A DNA stretch of 64,000 nt, taken from positions 54,130,165 to 54,194,164 of the forward strand of contig CM037777.1 in NCBI GenBank assembly GCA_021229015.1, written 5' to 3'. The notes beneath the pieces were generated by a model. The model was not told the origin of the DNA, made no database searches, and saw only the letters and a list, made by a program, of their open reading frames with translations. The stretch is from Solen grandis (lineage: Eukaryota; Mollusca; Bivalvia; Adapedonta; Solenidae). Of this stretch, positions 27,901-41,800 are shown one piece after another. The position numbers were made by a program, and so were the translations under genes. Positions within the stretch are counted from its first letter, which is position 1. Each line of letters begins with the position of its first letter.

Positions 27901-30900
27901 ACTAGCCTCGTTTTCAGAAAATTGTACCAATCTTTAACAGATATAGAGATGATTTCAGCATTTTGTATGTTTGAATTTACAGTATTTGTTTTTCAAAATT
28001 CGGGGGTATCTTCTAAAATTTAATATTTTTCTAGAAACACATGATAAATATTTTTAAAAAATCATATTTAGATTTCTGAATGGGTAAACTGCAAAAGTGA
28101 ATATTAAAGTTCAAAAACTTTTAAACACTATCCTTAGTGACAGAGGCAAATGTAAATAATTATTTTAAGTGTGTCTGTATCTTAACACAATAAAAAAAAC
28201 GGTATACAGTAGTATGATTTTAGTTTTCATATTTTAGTGTTACAACACTTTGGCATTACACTCTACCCCAGTCAATGGTTCCTATGGTAATATGCCCTGG
28301 AGATTATAGAGAAATCTATATGATCGTACCTACCGTCTTCAAATCTGTAACCATGGAAGTTAGTAAGGATGTGTTACTTCATAATAAATGAAAATAAAAT
28401 GCTTGTGTCGCAAGATGAGAAAAATAGCTAAATTTGGACTCGAATGTTTTACCGACTGAGCTACCCGGGCTACACACAGCTGTCTCTATTTTGATTTTAT
28501 CGGTATCATGATAATATCCAAATGGGCATTGTACAAACATCGAACATACCAAATATATAACATATTTGCATCAGTTGTTAACATTAACATACTTAATTAG
28601 TTATATAATGTATTAACGTCATAAAATATATCATATCTATGTCTTATATATTGCAGTGCAGGCATAGGGCGGACTGGCACATTTCTTGCCCTGGACATTT
28701 TATACCACCAAGCTATATCGGAAGGCAGAATTGACGTGTTTGGCAATGTTACCAGTTTGCGCGACCAGAGGGTCAAAATGGTCCAAACGCTGGTATGAGT
28801 ACATGTTGTTTTGGAGAACAAATGTAAAACATGAATATTTCGTGTTTCCTGTTCGAAATTGCAAATTAAGGTTCATTTTCTGTGGAAAGTTTATCTAATT
28901 TGCAACATGTTTTACCATTTTCATTCGCAAACACAATTTAGAACTTACCCTTACATTTATCCACGATTTAGTTCAATAGAACACTTCTGTATTTTCTATT
29001 TTACAATGTACAAAAAAAAACCGATGTTTCATTTGCTCGTGTGCAACAAATCCGTAACCAGCGCGTTGGTTTTTGATAAAAAAAAAATAAAAAAAATATA
29101 ACAACCGTTAGTGTGAACTGCCGAAAATTAGATGACAATTATGAGTATACATGTATATAAACAGTAATATCAAGGCCTTCCTTCCTCTTATCATTTGTTT
29201 TCGTTTCATGTTTTCTTTTTAATTCTGGCTCACGATATCAATGAGGTATCTGGCTGTGAGCATGAAGTCGTGGGTTCCATCCCTCACACTTCTCTCTCTC
29301 TCTTTCTTGGTTCAAAGTCACTCTCACTTATTCCTTCATGATTTTGCCGATTTGCATCCAATCAGTTTTAGTTATCAGTCTCTATGAAGGATACAGACAC
29401 GAATCTCGTCTTCTACGGGATTCGATATCGCAACCCCTAGATCAGTGATCCGGCGTTTTACGACGGCACGACGCTTTCTCCCACTTGTTTTTCAACGTTC
29501 ACTTGAATATTTAAGAAAACGACTGCAAAAAAAAATAAAAAATAGGATTTGACACCAAAAACGTCGTGCTATCTGCGGTTTGTTTAGTAACGCCATTTAA
29601 TTTAAATCAAATGTGTTGTCACCCATCCTCACTTGTTGATGTCAAAGCAGTTATTATAGGAGCACAATGAAGCTTACATTTAAGTTTGCTCTTTTATATT
29701 GAATATAGATGAAGTTGTAATGTAATTTTAAATTCTGCCGTAGTGGTCGAGACACATTGATTGACAGAGAATAGGATGGAGAACATAAAAGTAAATATAT
29801 TGTGTCCCGGCCATGGGATAGATAGAATTTATTTAAGCTGGAAACTTTTAATCGGATAGAATTTATAAATACATTTTTCCAGACAATAGGAACCTTTTTG
29901 TTGTCTGAAGAAATGTCATAATACACTCTATCCATTACAAAGCAAGCAAACCACGGCTATGTTCTAATACTCTCCTTATAATTCTATTAGTTTTGCTGGT
30001 TTTTGTTTCCTCTTTTAAACAGATGTTCCTATGCGCTAATGAATTTCGAAATACAGATATTAGTATGTCTGATAGTATATATAATCGAAACTATTCAAAA
30101 TGAATAGTAAACGGCCATATTTAACTCATTTGTAATGAGCTAATAAATGTAAAATAATTTTTCTACCACATCAAAACACACAATTTTGTTTAGAGTATCA
30201 TATCTAAATATAGAAATAGATTTTTGCATTAAATTTGATACCATTATCATTCCCTTGTTTTACAGTATAAGTACACTTTATTGTTCATATTTTAGGACCA
30301 GTACGTTTTTCTTCACGAAGCAGTGGCTGACGCAGTGTTGTTTGGAACGCACCCCTTTTATTCAGAACAAATTGATGAAGTATGTATGTTTATGAATCAG
30401 ACAGACAAGGAATCAAACCAATCTGGATACGAAGTTCAATTCAGGGTAAGTAATGATTTTGGAAAATCTGTCAACTCTCTCTCTCTCTCTTCGTTCAGTT
30501 AAAAGTGACATTGCCTTTTGTTAACGTCATCAAAGACAGTATTGTTTAGCGGCTCTAAATCCTTCAAATTTGGTTGTTTGTTTTTCTTGATTACTTTCAC
30601 AGAAATGCGTAAATATAGGTTGTTATGTTCACCTTGCATTTCAAATTCAATTAAAATATCTTATATTTCCAAGCACGGAGTTTTCGTAATTTGGTCTTTA
30701 AAATAAATTAAATGCTTACAAAAGCTGTCAATTATCTAAATTACATCATATTCGTCAGCCAAATGAGGTTAGATCTCATGGCGTTTTTCTGAATTATTTT
30801 CACAATTTGTAAGGTGTGATTGCACGTCATTCAAAAAATCGAAAATATAAAATTTCTATTTAAAGAGTTTTCGCTTGGTATCTTAAATTTAGTATTTAAT

Positions 30901-33900
30901 TAAATGATCGTTGGGCATGAATTAAAATTGAAAGAGTTTAATGCATATTTCAGAATTTTTTCTTTTGTCTGTGTTATGATGTCATCAAAAAGCAAAAATT
31001 TAAAACAATCTTTAAGAATTCTCCAATTAGACCATGAATTTTGAAAATCTTTAAAAATTCGAAACTAGTATAATTGAAATGGTCATTGAAAATTTTGATT
31101 ACGTCTCGTGTCAGACGTCATGCTTGCAGATTGAAAAAGCTACGAAACAATGACGCCGAAAAACGAAACGTGATTCGCTCAAAATTCTTCGTGAAGTATA
31201 TTATTTTTTCTGGATTAATAGAACGTTAGCTGAACATGTCCTTGCAAAAAAAGATAGTTTTCTTAAGTCACTTGATTTGGACGTCGTTGAAATATAAAAA
31301 TCATTCATTTCAATTTGTATTCGCGCTCCAGCGTCATGAGAATTGATGCCAACCTTAAGCTTACCATCAGGAATTTATGTTGTGTCACTTGTTTATGACA
31401 AAATTAAATTGTAATCAAAATATCCTTAAAAAATCATAAGATTGGATATACTAACTTATACGTTAGTGCTTTAAAATGAAAAAAAAAGTCCGGAAAATTT
31501 CTAGTGATTACCTCATTAAACATGGCGTATTCATGGTTTTCGAAAAAGGGCTAATTCATGAAAATCTATTAATTTGAAGAAAGACATGAAAGCGGTTATT
31601 GGGTTTGTTGAGCAAGATCCGATTGTTCTTTTTCAGGAAAGAGTGTCCATTTTGAATAGTGAATTGTGATACATTTTTGAGTGAATGAGTCGCATTTACG
31701 ATGAATTAGTATAATTATACTAGAGCCAAAAACCTATAACCTATACAGATAACTTATTGCATTTGCCATCACGGCTTACCGAAATCCTGAAGAAAATGAC
31801 AAATACTCGTACATGTATATCTACCTATCGATTTTTTTATATACTTTCTATAAGTTTAACGTTTTATTGTTGTTGTTTGTTTTTTTGTTGTTTTTTTAAT
31901 CTTTAACAAAAATATATAAAGCAAAAGCAAATCTATTGTTGGAAGTTTCAAGACGTTTATATCGTTAATTACGTAGAAATAAGAAATTATTTTCATGATT
32001 TTGCTTACACCTCTGCCTTTGTTTCCATCTACTTTTGCAAATGTAAAACGCAATCAACTTAAAGGTTGAAGGTCATGGATTTCAAAGTGTTTTTTTTATC
32101 TTATTTTTTACAATTTCAATAATGTGGAACAAAATGCAATGAATATTTGTTAAATCACATGCATACGAAGAAATGGATATTACATAAAGAATTATAAAAA
32201 AAAACTTTAAAAATCAGTAGAAACCGTCAGAGATATAGTTTTTTCTGCTGTTTTTTTCTGCATGATAGTAAACGGTTGCGTAATCAAATAAGATACATAT
32301 GCTAGAAGATAATCAAAGCGCTGAGCGCGCTGAAACACTGCATGCGATCAGAAAATATGAGGGATGAATTATAAAACCTGTACTTTATACAATTAAACTG
32401 TTTATAGATAAATGATTCACCAACTATAACTTTTTAATCAGTGGGTGTTTGAAAAAGTCTTCATAAATGTTAGAAAGTAAATTCAACGGCCGTTACACCT
32501 TGTCAGCTGGGTCGATATCAGCCAAGAAATCCAACAAATGAGTATGCTTGAGTTCAAACATATTTTTTTTCAATTTTCCGATTTTCAGGGGCGAAACTCT
32601 ACACATATTATTCAAATATCTGTCATAATTAATTTCATGTTTCTAGTACAATGTAACCAAACCTTTATGTGTATTTGAAGACGTCTAATAAAAATGGATC
32701 GAATTTGAATTGACCATACAATATGAAAATAATTGATAACAATAAACTGAAAGTGCAGATACACATGCAACTACATCTCAATTTAAACCCCCAATGAACA
32801 TTTTAGGAATGTCGCTCTAAATTTAGTAGCGGACTTCAACTCCAGTGTCAAAATTGACGTCGCATGTTTATCAAAAGCTTTGCATTTTCATGAGACAAAC
32901 TCGTCCTTTTGAACTGCTGTACTTAAAGATTTTTTTTCAGCATTCACATGCGCACTGGAAAGCGATGGAGGGATAACGATAACACCATAACATGATTGCG
33001 CAAACGCGAAGACGCAATTTGATAATGCGATATGACAATAATGAGAACGCAATAATGATACCGGTACAGTACAACAGTATGATAATATGATCGTGAAAAC
33101 GCGACAGCACTATGGTGAAACACGATACTACGATGCATTATCATCATCGCACTATCGTATTGTCGCGTTTTCATTATCGTTCTGTCGCGTGACCAGTGTC
33201 ATGCTATCGCGTTTTCGTCATCTTAGTATCGAATATCGCGTTTTATATCAACACATTCAATGACAATGGCCTTAATGAGATTATGTACAAACTAGCAATT
33301 GGAGCTAACACTAAAGGTGATAAATACCCCCACACTGCTTCACAAAATTGCTCTCCACAAAGTGACAGAATTTGATACAGCTAATGAAAACTATGACAAT
33401 AACAGGGAGATCAAACAGACACTTTGCAAAGCAACATGAAATGTGTCAACATTCCATTGTGCACTCTGCTCCTAATGGTAACATTTTGGAAAAAGATGCT
33501 ATTGTTCTGAGAACTGGTAAAGGAGAGAATATTCTCCAAATGGAAATACATTATTGAAAGAAAAACAAAACATTTAACAATATTAAAAGTAAATATTAAA
33601 TTGCTAAAAAAAATTAAAATAGCGCAGACAAAGAATCAAAATGTCAAACTCAGAAAAGAAATGTTCAGTCATAACATGAGTACAATATACACATCTGTGC
33701 TTGCAAGTGAAAATTCCTATGAAGGCTCATTGAAACCACCCTGTTGTAACTGAGAAATAGCGTGGACAAAGAGAGCTCAGAAAATTCATTTAAGGGACAT
33801 AATTCAAAGAAAAATCATTCAACCATTACAACTGTACAATATGCAAATTTGTGCGTGCTAGTGAAACTTCCTATAAATTTTGATTGAAATCAATGCAGTA

Positions 33901-35770
33901 GTTAATGAGAAATAACATGGATAAACTAGAAATGTGTCCATAGGACATAGATGCACCCACAACCGCTTTTTTTGATGAATGATAGCATGTCAAGAACCTT
34001 GACAAGGATTTCATACTAAAGGTTTCAGTGACTATCATAGTCAGTGTCCCTACCAGGTTTCACAAACCAATGCCCTACAGTTCTCCAGTTAATGAACGGA
34101 CAATGATTTCACACTAATGTACACAGTGAGCTTGACCTTTGACGTAGTGACCTAAAAATCAATAGGGTTCATCTGCTGATTATGGCAAATGTCTCTACCA
34201 GGTTTCACAAAACCAGGCCCTGCAGTTCTCCAGTTAATGACCGGACAAGGATTTCACACAAATATACACAGTGACCTTGACCTTTGACCTAATGACCTCA
34301 AAATCCATAGGGTTCATCTGCTGGTCATGGCTAATGTCCCTTCCAGGTTTCACAAACACAGGCCATGCGGTTCTCCAGTTAATGGTCGGAAAAGTTTTAT
34401 TTGTACGTACGTACAGATTTACAGACAACAGCAATGCTATATGCTGCCCATTTTTCAAGTGGGGGCATAAGAAAAGATACTGACCGACCCACACAGTGAC
34501 TCCTATATACCCCCCCCCCCACACTCTAAGTTTGTGAGGGGTATAAAAAGCATGCCGACCTGCCTCCTCCAGAATTTATTTTAAAATAGATCATTTTTTC
34601 CTTCTCAAAATTGGTGTCCCACAAGTTAGAAAACTATCACTGACCCTCTTTACATGTTAACTGGGTATACATTGTTCCTTTAAGTGAAACAGAACAATCA
34701 AAAGAGAGCATCAGGAACACTTAAACTTCAATGTAACAAGTTTGTGAGTTGTACATAACTGTACCAATACAGAAAATTAAGACATGTATATTGAGTTTGT
34801 CACGTTTCCACGAATGTTGGTTTCAAAGTGAAATAAGGATATCCACCTGTAATGGACTTTGCTATTGTAAGACCCAAAGTTATGGAGACTTAGAGAAACC
34901 CTTGAAAAAAAAGGACTTTATTCCTTAATCCATAATTTGTTATTACAAATCAAGTGAGGTATGAGAGAGATCAATATCTATATATCTCTAATTTCTATTT
35001 GTAAGATTTAAGTCATAAAATGATTCATAAGAAATCTCCATTAAAATGTAGAAATTATTATCTACTTTCAAGTTAATGTCATGCAGCTGACTTAAAATGT
35101 TTACATCCTGATCATTGTGTTTATTCATAAATCAGCCGAGACATGCATGACTTGCATGTACCCTGGATGGAGGCGAACAACAATTGAGTGGCGACCTGAC
35201 AAAATTCGAACCACAAACCTGTTACCTGGATTTATGCATTCTACTACTGAACTATCTAGATCCTTTTTGATATCACATATTACAATAGTAAAGATTTTAC
35301 AGTTAAATTAACTGATATGTAAACAAGGTCTTGATTGGACATCAATTGGTTAATTAATTATTCATTTTAATTTCTAAAGATAGTAGGCAACAAGATGATA
35401 TCATGAATAAATCAATTCACCATTTTATATGGCACAGATAGCTTGGCAATACCATTTTAAGCATTTATTTGAAACTGTGTGTACTAAAACATTTTAAATC
35501 AGATATAGCAATTGTAAAAATAAAAGGACCTGAGGCATAAGATGCAAGCAAATTTTAAGCAAATTGCATCTTCCATTCCATTTTTTTTTTCAGCCAAATG
35601 AACAATCACTTGCCCCAGAAAAAAACATGTGTAAGAATATCTGTTGAAAACTGAATCTTATATTCTAATATGGGAATAAAATGTAACAATATTTAAATTT
35701 TGATAAATAAACTACATGAAATTTGGAATATATGTAAATGACAGATGCCTATGTTATGCTTTTAGAAATG

Positions 35771-35824
<54 letters not shown>

Positions 35825-38800
35825 CTGGAGTTCAATGTTTCTTATCTGAATAGGAATTTAACTTAAGAAACACACATAGAGTCTGGACAGGTATTAAAAC
35901 TATCATATAATTCAATTTGATATGCAAAATGGATTTTAAATTATTGTTTTTGTTTTTTGTTGTTTTTTTAAGTGCTGATATCACTTGAAACCTGTCTTAT
36001 GGTAACAACAGCATCAGCCTCACATGAATACAATATAGTGACTTAATGACTAGTTTTGTAAGAGAAGTCTTAGTAAAGTGCGAAGGGCAGCATAAGCACA
36101 TTTTTTTCAGAATTTCATAATCAATCACCCATGATTATAATCATGTGAGCAGCAGTAAAATTTTATAGGTATCTATTTCATTCAAGTCAAAGGCTGATCT
36201 GTCATTAAAAGACCTTGTAGAAAACTCAATCAGGGAAATTCTAGCTATTTTTTCTGAAGTGGAATTTTGTCAGCATATTAAAACCATCTTACTCTGCCTC
36301 TTTGTGGTATCAGGCCATTAGATAAGTGACATGATACAATGTCCTGAGTTATCATAAATTTCCTGGTACTTGGCTAACTGTTCCTTATATCTAGAGGACT
36401 AAATTTAAATATTTGGTACCCAACTTTTAAGGGATAAACTTGCATACCATCCATCATTGAATTGTATTCAAAATCTATCAAATGATAGTGGGAATTTTAT
36501 AGTAAATGCAAGCCTTTATAGAATTAAAGCAAAAGAGCCTATTACTCCAAGTCAGTGGATACTTGCATCTGAAATGGGGTGTTTTTAAGCATTTGACAGA
36601 TCATGATTATAAATTAATGATGGCTCCAGAGTACCTTTAAGGTTAATCCACCTTATTATAACATTTTTTAAATTATCCTACAAATGCAGTTATAACTAAA
36701 TTGGGAAGATGAAAGCACTGCAATGAACAATTCTTTCTAGTAATTAAAAGACCCATCAACAGTATTTCAGTAATTTTAGGGACTATATGTATATGAGTCA
36801 GATATTGTGCTGCTTCATGTAATATCACACCCAACAGACAAGTGACATTACCTGTTAACCACAACTCATCAAATTATCCTGAATCTCAGACAATGATGCT
36901 AAACCAGTTCCATTTTTAAGGACTATGGTATGTCATGGCTGTGCATGAATTTAACCTACAACACCTGGGTTAGTGGAAGAATACTCTAGGTACTTGACCA
37001 ACAAGACTGACAGGATATGTCTGTAGGATTACAGTCAGTCAGCAAGAATCATATATTCCAAAAGTTGTTTATTTAGGCCCGTTGAGAAACATACTGTTTA
37101 ACAAAAAAGATCTCAAGCCTTCAGCAGATGCCTTCATGTAGCCCAATTATAATGTGTAAGCAGTATGGTAGCTAATAGTTGGTTGAGCTCAAAATCTGTA
37201 AGTGCTGTGTCTCAGGTTCAAATCCTGATCTATCTGCACATTTTCTACACATGGTTATGCAATGTCCAAGTAGTTACCCTTGTTGCTGTGAGATCTGTGT
37301 AAACATTCCAATACCTTTATCTGTGTGTACTGGTTCTAGTCCTTGGCTAAATGTTGGACCGTTATAGTGTATATCACACTTGGGTATATCAAGAACATAG
37401 ATATTTTATTTTTCATGAACAAATTTCAAATATGGCTTATGCATGGATGTATATTATTAAACTGCCCAAAAGTAATTCTTATCAGAGAGACATTTGTGTC
37501 TGTGGTCTGGTGGTTCTTCAACCCTGTATGCTGGGGTTCTGAGATGGGTTCAATCTGGAGCATGCTGACTTTTTTACCTGGTAATATAACAGCCTGTTAG
37601 TAATCCTGATCAGTGTGAGATTTGTGTTAGCAATACTGAAGATTAGTCTGTAGAGCTCTTGCACTGTAAGCTGTAAGGTTTCAAATCCTGGTCTAGCTGC
37701 ACATTCTTTTTTTCCCACTACTTTTTAGTTACTTTTGGTGCCAAACATGGGGCCATTTTGGTAAACTTTCGCGTGTATATCAGCCTTTGGTTTGGCAAGA
37801 ACATAGCAAATTGTTCTGTCCTATCATGAATTCAGGTAAAAATTCCAAATGTAACTGCTAAGTAAGAGATTAGTGACAGTGGTCTGGTAGTATGACCAAC
37901 CTGTTAGATTCCAAATCCTTGTCTGGCTGTTCATTTTTCATACTGGATAAAATAACAGCACATTAGTAACTTTTAACAGTATGAGATTTTTATTTGCAAT
38001 TCTGTATATCAGTCTGTAGAGCTCTCGCATTGTATTCCAAGGGTCCTGGGTTTGAATCCTGGTCCGGCTTTACATTCTGTTTCACCTTGATACATTTGGT
38101 TCCAAAAAGGGGAACCATTTCAGTATAGTTCATCTGTATATATCGCCCTTCGGTTTATTCAATAATATAGCAATTTATATCATATGAATTCTGGGACAAA
38201 TTCCAAATTCAGCATGTGGCCCTAAGTAAAAGATTTATTTAAGTGCCCCCGCTCAAGTCCTGGTCTGGCTATATATTTCTCTTACCTGATCATTTTGCTC
38301 TGACTGTTTATAAATGTGCTGCCATTGGATTAAAAAAGAAAATTGATATTTGTTCTAAGTCCTTTGACCTTAGAGCCCAATTAATTCAGAATATGAGCTA
38401 TGTGGATGTTATTTTCTATGGCCTTAAAATAATTCATAAGGTATTAATAAGTCATTAGAACAAGTGGTCATTATGAATTCTCATGACCACTGTAACTTAA
38501 ACCATTTGAGGGGTCGTGGGTTCAAATCCATGTCTGGATTTAAAGTTTTTCTTAAATTGTTATATTACATTCACATCATTCAATGAAATGTCTCTTGTCT
38601 AAACTTAATGTGATTCTCAATCTCATACCAGATCTATCATTGTTTATAATTATTCTAAGTTAATTATTTGATCCAGTTATGCAATATGCATATAGACCTA
38701 CGGGGCCGCCGTGGCCGAGCAGTTACAATCGTGGACTTCAAATCTCTCAGCCCCTCACCGCTGTGGGTTCGAATCCCGGTAGGGACTTCGGATTTTTCAT

Positions 38801-41800
38801 GTGAGGAAGCCTTCCAGCTGGCTTGCGGTAGGTCGGTGGTTCTACCCAGGTACCTCTGTGTACTCGGGGTCTTCCTCCACCTTTAATTAGCTGGATGTCG
38901 CTATATGATTGAAATACTATCGCAGTGACGGTAAACCCCAATACAACAACAACAACATATAGACCTACAGAAACCCTGCATAAAGCTTAAATAGTAACAG
39001 AAATCTGAAAGTACGAGGACGAGCGATAGAAGGAAAGATAAACAAATAAACATATGTAGATGTAGACACTACCGAATAATAAATACAAAATAAAAGGTAA
39101 CACCATTGTTTTGAATCTAAAAGACTAGATCTAGCTGACTGTTATAGCGATAAAAAATAAAACAAGTTTAAGAGCAAACCTTTAAATCACAATGATATGG
39201 AAAATCGATTATCAAATCGATCGGTCTGATAGATACTGATTTTCAAATTACTGAATCTTTCTTACTAATGGATAGATTCTCTTCGAACTTGACTGGAAAC
39301 TATGTTCTCTCATTCCATTGTCATTCGATATCAAAGTAGTTGGTGGGCGAGGGGGGGGGGGGGGTAGTTATTAGAAATGACGAAATACAAGAAAAACCGA
39401 AATGCACTTCTTACTTTATAGCTATACATCTTTAACTAAAAACTTTCATGCAGTCTTAAAATGAAAAAAAAAGATTTAAAGCTTATCTTTTAACATAAGT
39501 ATATATTTATGATAATGATGATTAATGTATTATATCTTACTTATTAAGCATCAGTATTCCATTTCTTTGTATTAACTTATATATTCAATACCTTTGAAAT
39601 TAGCAAACGGAAAGTCGCTTCGTTTGTATCTTAAACAAACGAATTCTAGTTATTATCATATCGGTATTTTTCTTATCTAACGCATTGTTGTTTCGTGACT
39701 TCAAAAAATATTTCATGTCCTCTTCAGTTTTTCAGTCAAAATAAAACAAAATGATAATCCATCACAGTGTTGCGATATTGTATTAAATAACTCATTAAAA
39801 TGAATAAAAATGCATGTTTTAAGATTTGTGGAATTATGGCATTTATGATTGTACAAAAATGAAACGCGTACTATCACATTTGCAATCGAACATGCACGTA
39901 AAACAAAGCAAATAATTTTTATCACAGAGAATCCAGGACAGCGTAAGCGGTTCGAAAGAGGAAGATTTGTATGGAAAAATAGATGACAACGCAGTGAATG
40001 GTATGTTGTTTATCAATACAAAAGCTATCCATCGTTATTTTTTAAACATACCTGTCTAGAAATATAAACAAGTGACGCAACCATTTTCTACTAGTATAAC
40101 TTAAACTGATGCGTTTGTTAGTTTGTTTGCTTATGTTGAATAACTTGCAGATAGTACCTTTATCGTGTAAAACTCTGTTTACATGGACGAAGTATTTTGC
40201 TTGGTCACTTTTTATTGTTTAGCTATATGACAGCGATATGAAATTCGAAATAACACCCAAGAGATATACGATATGACAGATATTGTGAGCGAAATGATAC
40301 AGGCAGCTCATATTTCCACATCCTGTCTGATAATCCTGACGCCGGATCAACACTTCTTGGAGTTACTTGTGCATGTCGTGAGCTAAGCAATGGAATTATA
40401 TCATTAGCAATTTTGATATTGCTCGACCGGGGATTGAAATGGAGACTTTCTAGTTCTAAAAACCCGGTCCCTGTGATCATTTAATCAACTGTATTCTGTA
40501 AATGTTAATCAACCTTTATTATTCTTTTTCAACGTCAGACATATTATAATGTAATGTAATAAACACTGGCACATTATAGATAAATATTTTTTGTGAAGGT
40601 GAGGACATTGGATGCTGCAATGGGGGATTTATGCCGTTGAATAAATTAGAACTACCCGTAAGTATATGTTCAACTTGAATATCATCAATACATGAGTACC
40701 TAGATGAAAAGCTGTGAAAATATTAGCGAAATAAATTCCAAATTAAATGTTTGAAAGCTGGAAAGTAATCATTTTACAAAGTAAACAGGCAATAACTCCA
40801 AACTGAGCTTCGGTTCCCAATCGTCACAGTAAAAGTAAAGAATATATTATAAAGATAAATTGAATAATAAAAAAATCAAAAGAAAATCGGCCTTTTGTGT
40901 TTCATACTTCGTATTTTATTATGATTTTTTTTATTTTGTCGCTTTCTGTTGTTTTAAAATATGTTTAAACTTGAGTTTTATTTAATTCTGTTGCCACAAT
41001 AATACGACTGAAATTCAAATAAGTTTTCACGGACTGAGTTCAAGATCTTATTTATAACAAAATAAATTTCAGGAGTTATTTCGGATATGAATAAAACATA
41101 ATTCTTTATTATATTTATATTTCTGAAAACATTAACAGTCTTTGTAATCAAATGTTGTTATTAGAAAAGCTGTGGACATATTTTCCATAAATCATTTTTT
41201 TAAGAACCCTTGTATACACATACGTCTATATGCCAGTCGTAATGCAAATAATATGCTGTTGTCTAGGGCTGCTCAGTAGGAAATGTTTTTGTTACATCTC
41301 GAGCTCCAACGAATGAAACTCTGCCTGAAATGTGGACGTACATTCAAGAGCAGAAAATCAGGACGATCATCATGTTGACCGATCAAAATCACCCACAGTA
41401 CAAAGTAAGAATTTGCATTTGAATATAGCAGTGTCTTCCAATATAATGTTTTATACTCCATACTTATATTCAAACTGAAACATTTTTTATTTCATTTGGG
41501 ACATTATTATAAGTTAAAATCTGTATCTCTTTTACCTAAATTTACATGATGATAAAGATAGTGAACTACATCTTTTCTCAGTTGTTATTGGTATAAATAA
41601 AGCATAAAATTCATATAAATTCAAATGACATAATGATATCTCCATATCAACCGGTAATCTGATATAATGAACTAACATGAATCATCATGTCTTGTTTCAG
41701 ACGCATCAATCCCTTGGAATAGACAGTGGACTCACTTTTGGAACTTTGAGTCTCAGATTTGCAGAAGAAACAGATAAAACACACTTTATTGAAAGACAAT

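Noticed and set aside
28425..28480. tRNA gene on the reverse strand
   Set aside because: Box A is good, but the distance to box B is too short for an anticodon arm and no acceptor stem pairs.
30447..39927. A missing RPTP exon within the 9.5-kb intron
   Set aside because: Exons 18 and 19 join in phase without interruption and no PTP-like motif is seen in between; the length is explained by inserted repeats.
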